Assembly: GCA_020638525.1 (NCBI GenBank)
Contig: JACKIL010000001.1
Location: forward strand, 310,001 to 374,000
DNA: 64,000 nucleotides
Direction of reading: 5' to 3'
Origin: Caulobacterales bacterium
GTDB taxonomy: Bacteria > Pseudomonadota > Alphaproteobacteria > Caulobacterales > Parvularculaceae
Positions 60,916 through 64,000 of this stretch are shown piece after piece. The first letter of the stretch is position 1; each line of letters starts with the position of its first letter. Both the position numbers and the translations under genes were made by a program. Under the pieces are notes generated by a model. The model had not been told where the DNA came from. It searched no databases and saw only the letters and a program-made list of their open reading frames with translations.

Positions 60916-61131
60916 CTATTGATTGCAGATCGCGCCGGGGTCCGGCTCGCAGGATTTGAGGCAGGACTGATAGTCCCAGCTGCTCGGGTTCTGCTCGAAG
61001 GCCTCGTCGCAGTCCGCCCGGCACTGGGCGACCATGGCCTCGCACTGGCCGCCGTCGCTCTCGCCGCCGGTCGCGCAGCCCGCACTGATGACGGCCGCCG
61101 CCAGGATTCCCGCTCCGATCAGTATGCGCAT
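60916..61131 (-). CDS. small cysteine-rich lipoprotein
   Basis: A 71-residue exported lipoprotein with signal MRILIGAGILAAAVISAGCA and Cys19 as lipidation site. The mature part is only ~52 residues and has six further Cys (GQCEAMVAQCRADCDE, SCLKSCEP, AICNQ), a spacing that suggests two or three disulfides in a small helical hairpin. Acidic overall. No family is recognised, but CX3C and CX5C patterns of this kind occur in small envelope proteins. It is divergent from yajC. Confidence 0.65.
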   Translation of the reverse strand: MRILIGAGILAAAVISAGCATGGESDGGQCEAMVAQCRADCDEAFEQNPSSWDYQSCLKSCEPDPGAICNQ

Positions 61132-61328
61132 CGCCCCCTCCCGTGATCAGCGCCAATTCTAGCCCCGAAACGGCCCCGCGGGGAACCGGCCCCGGCGGGC
61201 CCATATTTCAATGCGTTGCAAGGAGCCGCGGGTTCACTATATACCCCGCGGGCCGGCTCACGGGGGCGTCGATCCTCGCAGCCATTGCACCCTTCACAGA
61301 AGCTCCGGCCAAGGGAGACACGGCTTTC

Positions 61329-61673
61329 ATGTTCTTTTCCACAGCCTATGCGCAAGGCGCAGATCCGGCGGCTGCCGCGCCGAATGCGCTCGTTCAGCTC
61401 GCCCCGCTCGTCTTCATCTTCGTCATTTTTTACTTCCTGCTCATCCGCCCGCAGCAGCAGGCGCGCAAGAAGCACATGGAAATGGTCGCGAATGTGCGCC
61501 GCGGCGACACGGTCGTCACCGCTGGGGGCATCGTCGGCAAAGTGACGAAGGTTCTCGAAGGCGATGACGCCGACAAGGTGATGGTGGAGCTCGCGGATAA
61601 TGTGACGGTGAAAGTGCTCAAAGCCACGCTCACCGACATCCGCTCGAAATCGCAACCCGCGAACGACCAATAA
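61329..61673 (+). CDS. yajC: preprotein translocase subunit YajC
   Basis: A 114-residue accessory subunit of the SecDF-YajC complex. The start is ATG 61329, with GGGAGA 11 bases upstream; a longer upstream frame has no similarity. A short Ala-rich periplasmic lead precedes one transmembrane helix (LVFIFVIFYFLLIRPQQQ) with the family's RPQQ-x-x-KK exit. The cytosolic domain shows VRRGDTVVTAGGIVGKV and VTVKVLKATLTDI. It is followed by secD after 54 bases, the usual yajC-secD-secF order. Confidence 0.95.
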   Translation: MFFSTAYAQGADPAAAAPNALVQLAPLVFIFVIFYFLLIRPQQQARKKHMEMVANVRRGDTVVTAGGIVGKVTKVLEGDDADKVMVELADNVTVKVLKATLTDIRSKSQPANDQ

Positions 61674-61727
61674 AAGAGGAAGGGAGGGCGGCGCGGGGGC
61701 CCGCCCCCGTGCGGCCTGTCGGCGCCT

Positions 61728-63347
61728 ATGCTTCAGTTTTCGAAATGGCAGATCGGCCTTGTTGCGGCCGTCATGTTGCTGGGCGCGATATTCGCGGCGC
61801 CGAACCTTCTCAGCCAGGAGCAGCGCGACGCGCTTCCGGGCTTTCTTCCGAAGGGCACGATCAATCTCGGCCTCGACCTTCGCGGCGGCTCGCTTCTGCT
61901 GCTCAAGGTCGAAACCGACAAGGTGATCTCAGGCCGGCTGACGAACCTTCGGCAGGACATTCAGCGCGAAATGCGCCCTTCAGGCGGCAAGGAGCGGATC
62001 GTACTCAACTCGCTTCCGAGCGTCGATGTCGCGTCAGGCTCGATCAAGCTGCGGGTGAAGGATGCGGCGCAGGTCGAGGACGCCGCCAAACGCGTGCGTG
62101 AACTGACGCGCGGCGGCATGCTGTCCGCGACGGCGCGTCCCTATGACGTCACCGTCACTGGCGACCTCATCGAGGTGAAGATTACGCCGGACGCGCGCAA
62201 GCAATTCGCCAATGAAGCGCTCAACGACTCAATCGAAGTCGTCCGCCGTCGTATCGACCCCGCAGGCAACAAGGAAGTTTCGATCGCGCCGCAGGGCTTC
62301 GACCGGATCATCATTCAGGCGCCGGGCGACAGCGATCCGCAGGAAATGCGCGAAAAGATCGCCGCCGAAGGCCAGCTCACCTTCCATCGCGTCGATCCGA
62401 CCGTGAGCCTTGCCGACGCTGAAGCGGGCATGCTTCCGCCGGGCCGCATTCTCGTTCCTTACGCATCCACTGAGGATATACAGGGTGCGCTCGTGCTCTA
62501 CGCCGATCCGGAAGTCACCGGCGACATGGTGCAGAATGCTTCCGCCGGCATCGACAACGACAATGGCGGCTTCCAGATCAACTTCGAATTCGACAATCGC
62601 GGCGCGCTTCGCTTCGCCGAATTCACGCGCGATCATGTCGGCGAGCTCTTCGCCATCGTGCTCGATAACGAAATCATTTCCGCTCCGCGCATCCAGACGC
62701 CGATCACTGGCGGCAGCGGGCGCATCACCGGGCAGTTCACGGCGCAAAAGGCGACGCTGATCGCGACGCTCATCAAGGCGGGCGCCTTGCCGGCGCCGCT
62801 CACCGTGATCGAACAGCGTTCCGTCGGCGCCGAACTCGGCGCGGATTCGGTGCGCGCCGGCACGACGGCGATGATCGTCGGCTTCCTCGCCGTCATCGTC
62901 TATATGGTGCTGACCTATGGACGCTTTGGGATTTACGCCGACATCGCGCTGCTCGCGAACGTCGTTCTCATCGCCGCGCTGCTAACGATCTTCGGTTCGA
63001 CGCTGACCTTGCCGGGCATCGCCGGCATCGTTCTGACGATCGGCATGGCGGTCGACGCGAACGTGCTCATCTTCGAGCGCGTGCGTGAGGAACTTGCGGG
63101 AGGGAAGGGGCCGATCCACGCGGTCGAGGCCGGCTACCAGCGCGCCTTCTCTGCGATTCTCGACGGCAACGTGACCACCTTCCTCGCCGCGCTCATCATG
63201 TTCCAGCTTGGCGCGGGGCCGGTGCGCGGCTTCGCCGTCACGCTCGCTATGGGCGTCCTGACTTCGGTCTTCACAGCTTACGTCCTGACGCGGATCTTCG
63301 CGGGAGGCTATCTCCTCTCGAAGCGTCCGAAGACGATCCATATTTAG
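61728..63347 (+). CDS. secD: protein translocase subunit SecD
   Basis: A 539-residue inner-membrane protein of the RND-like SecDF motor that pulls preproteins out of SecYEG with proton flow. An N-terminal helix (IGLVAAVMLLGAIFAAPNL) is followed by the D1 region (GTINLGLDLRGGSLLLLKVE, first periplasmic domain ~40-340), then five helices. The RND signatures are visible in GMAVDANVLIFERVREEL (helix 4 with the conserved Asp) and SAILDGNVTTFLAALIMF. It lies 13 bases before secF, in the same operon. Confidence 0.96.
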   Translation: MLQFSKWQIGLVAAVMLLGAIFAAPNLLSQEQRDALPGFLPKGTINLGLDLRGGSLLLLKVETDKVISGRLTNLRQDIQREMRPSGGKERIVLNSLPSVDVASGSIKLRVKDAAQVEDAAKRVRELTRGGMLSATARPYDVTVTGDLIEVKITPDARKQFANEALNDSIEVVRRRIDPAGNKEVSIAPQGFDRIIIQAPGDSDPQEMREKIAAEGQLTFHRVDPTVSLADAEAGMLPPGRILVPYASTEDIQGALVLYADPEVTGDMVQNASAGIDNDNGGFQINFEFDNRGALRFAEFTRDHVGELFAIVLDNEIISAPRIQTPITGGSGRITGQFTAQKATLIATLIKAGALPAPLTVIEQRSVGAELGADSVRAGTTAMIVGFLAVIVYMVLTYGRFGIYADIALLANVVLIAALLTIFGSTLTLPGIAGIVLTIGMAVDANVLIFERVREELAGGKGPIHAVEAGYQRAFSAILDGNVTTFLAALIMFQLGAGPVRGFAVTLAMGVLTSVFTAYVLTRIFAGGYLLSKRPKTIHI

Positions 63348-63360
63348 GGGAACCGCTCTA

Positions 63361-64000
63361 ATGCTACTGAAGCTCATCCCCACCGATACACATATTCCAT
63401 TCACGCGCTGGCGGGTGATCGCGTTTGCGTTCTCCGCGATCATGGTCGTCTCGTCGCTGACGGCGGTCGCCTTGCTCGGCTTCAACTTCGGCGTCGACTT
63501 CCGCGGCGGCATCACGATCGAGGTCGCCAGCGATCAGCCGATCAATCTCGGCGAAGTTCGCAACACCGTCACAGGTCTCGGCCTTGGAAACACCAAGGTG
63601 CAGGAAGTCCAGGATTTCTCAGGCTCGGAGAAGGGCGTCGTCGTCTTCCTCCAGCAGCAGCAGGCCGATGGCGCTGAAGTCGACAGTGAAGTCGCCCAGC
63701 AGGACGCCTCTGACAAGGTGCAGGCGGCGCTGAAAGAGCTTCTCGGGGACAATATCGAATTCCGGAAAATCGAGGTCGTCGGCCCGACGGTTTCCGCCGA
63801 ACTCGTGCGCAGCGGCGCGCTCGCCGTTGCGCTCTCGATCACGATGATGCTCCTTTATATCTCGCTGCGATTCGAGTGGCAGTTCGGCGTCGGCGCGATC
63901 GTCGCGCTTGTCCACGACGTTTCGATCACGCTCGGCATGTTCGCGGTGACCCGGCTTGAGTTCAATCTGCCGATCATCGCCGCGATTCTCACGATCGTCG
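63361..64000 (+). CDS. secF: protein translocase subunit SecF (5' part, cut by window end)
   Basis: The first 213 codons of SecF, open to the right edge. The opening LLKLIPTDTHIPFTRWRVIA leads to helix 1, then the signature NFGVDFRGGITIEV of the periplasmic domain. Helices 2 and 3 appear at the end (LAVALSITMMLLYISLRFEW and IVALVHDVSITLGMFAV). The insertion at ~100-125 (QQQQADGAEVDSEVAQQDAS, in part) is a Gln/Asp-rich loop. Start ATG 63361 follows secD by 13 bases. Confidence 0.94.
   Translation, partial: MLLKLIPTDTHIPFTRWRVIAFAFSAIMVVSSLTAVALLGFNFGVDFRGGITIEVASDQPINLGEVRNTVTGLGLGNTKVQEVQDFSGSEKGVVVFLQQQQADGAEVDSEVAQQDASDKVQAALKELLGDNIEFRKIEVVGPTVSAELVRSGALAVALSITMMLLYISLRFEWQFGVGAIVALVHDVSITLGMFAVTRLEFNLPIIAAILTIV

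Overview
This window comes from a GC-rich alphaproteobacterial chromosome. The supporting evidence is a CtrA-type site (TTAA-N7-TTAA), a DivL-like kinase with tyrosine in its H-box, a GAAC-N7-GAAC LexA box in front of recA, the very large NAD-dependent glutamate dehydrogenase, MetH split from its homocysteine module, the purH/heparinase neighbourhood and the icd/trmJ neighbourhood. The mixture fits the Caulobacterales/Parvularculales side of the class, but I cannot name a genus from sequence alone. Most of the window is ordinary chromosomal core. I see no CRISPR array, transposase, integrase, prophage or secretion-toxin locus.

Layout. 1-6.4 kb: end of an unidentified gene, a glmS-galE amino-sugar/UDP-sugar operon, an aldehyde dehydrogenase-GMC oxidoreductase operon and tRNA-Ala(CGC), all on the minus strand except the first fragment. 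6.5-14.9 kb (plus): small exported and membrane proteins, yggT-DUF167, folD, a 415-base gap with three inverted repeats, then rpe, a heparinase II/III-like protein, a UDP-sugar 4,6-dehydratase and purH. 14.9-27 kb (minus): the giant glutamate dehydrogenase, a membrane protein behind a perfect CtrA site, a TPR-like exported protein, the DivL-like kinase and an AsmA protein. 27-35 kb (plus): serine hydrolase, metallo-beta-lactamase-fold lipoprotein, recA, a VOC protein and alaS. 35-39 kb (minus): DUF2807 protein, recQ and icd. 39-44 kb (plus): trmJ, D-aminoacylase-like lipoprotein, VUT transporter, a PEP-CTERM-type protein and rpsD.

44-64 kb: mlaC/mlaA-like lipid transport genes (minus), an ArsR-methyltransferase fusion leading metF-metH, small membrane proteins, a TerB/J-domain protein, a histidine-rich orphan, a drug/metabolite exporter with a peptidoglycan amidase, a PLP decarboxylase, the RNase P RNA, a hotdog thioesterase, yajQ, a NodF/NodE-like acyl carrier protein and ketosynthase pair, an Ada-like methyltransferase, and yajC-secD-secF, with secF cut by the window end.

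How the parts connect. The envelope is a recurrent theme: amino sugars (glmS, galE, 4,6-dehydratase), outer-membrane lipid asymmetry (MlaA/MlaC, AsmA), protein export (YajC/SecD/SecF), peptidoglycan recycling (amidase) and C-terminal sorting (PEP-CTERM). A second theme is one-carbon/methionine metabolism (folD, purH, metF, metH and its ArsR-type regulator). The most interesting loci are the DivL-like pseudo-histidine kinase near a CtrA-controlled membrane protein, the histidine-rich orphan, RNase P RNA with a palindromic element forming its P3 arm, and metH without a visible homocysteine-domain partner.
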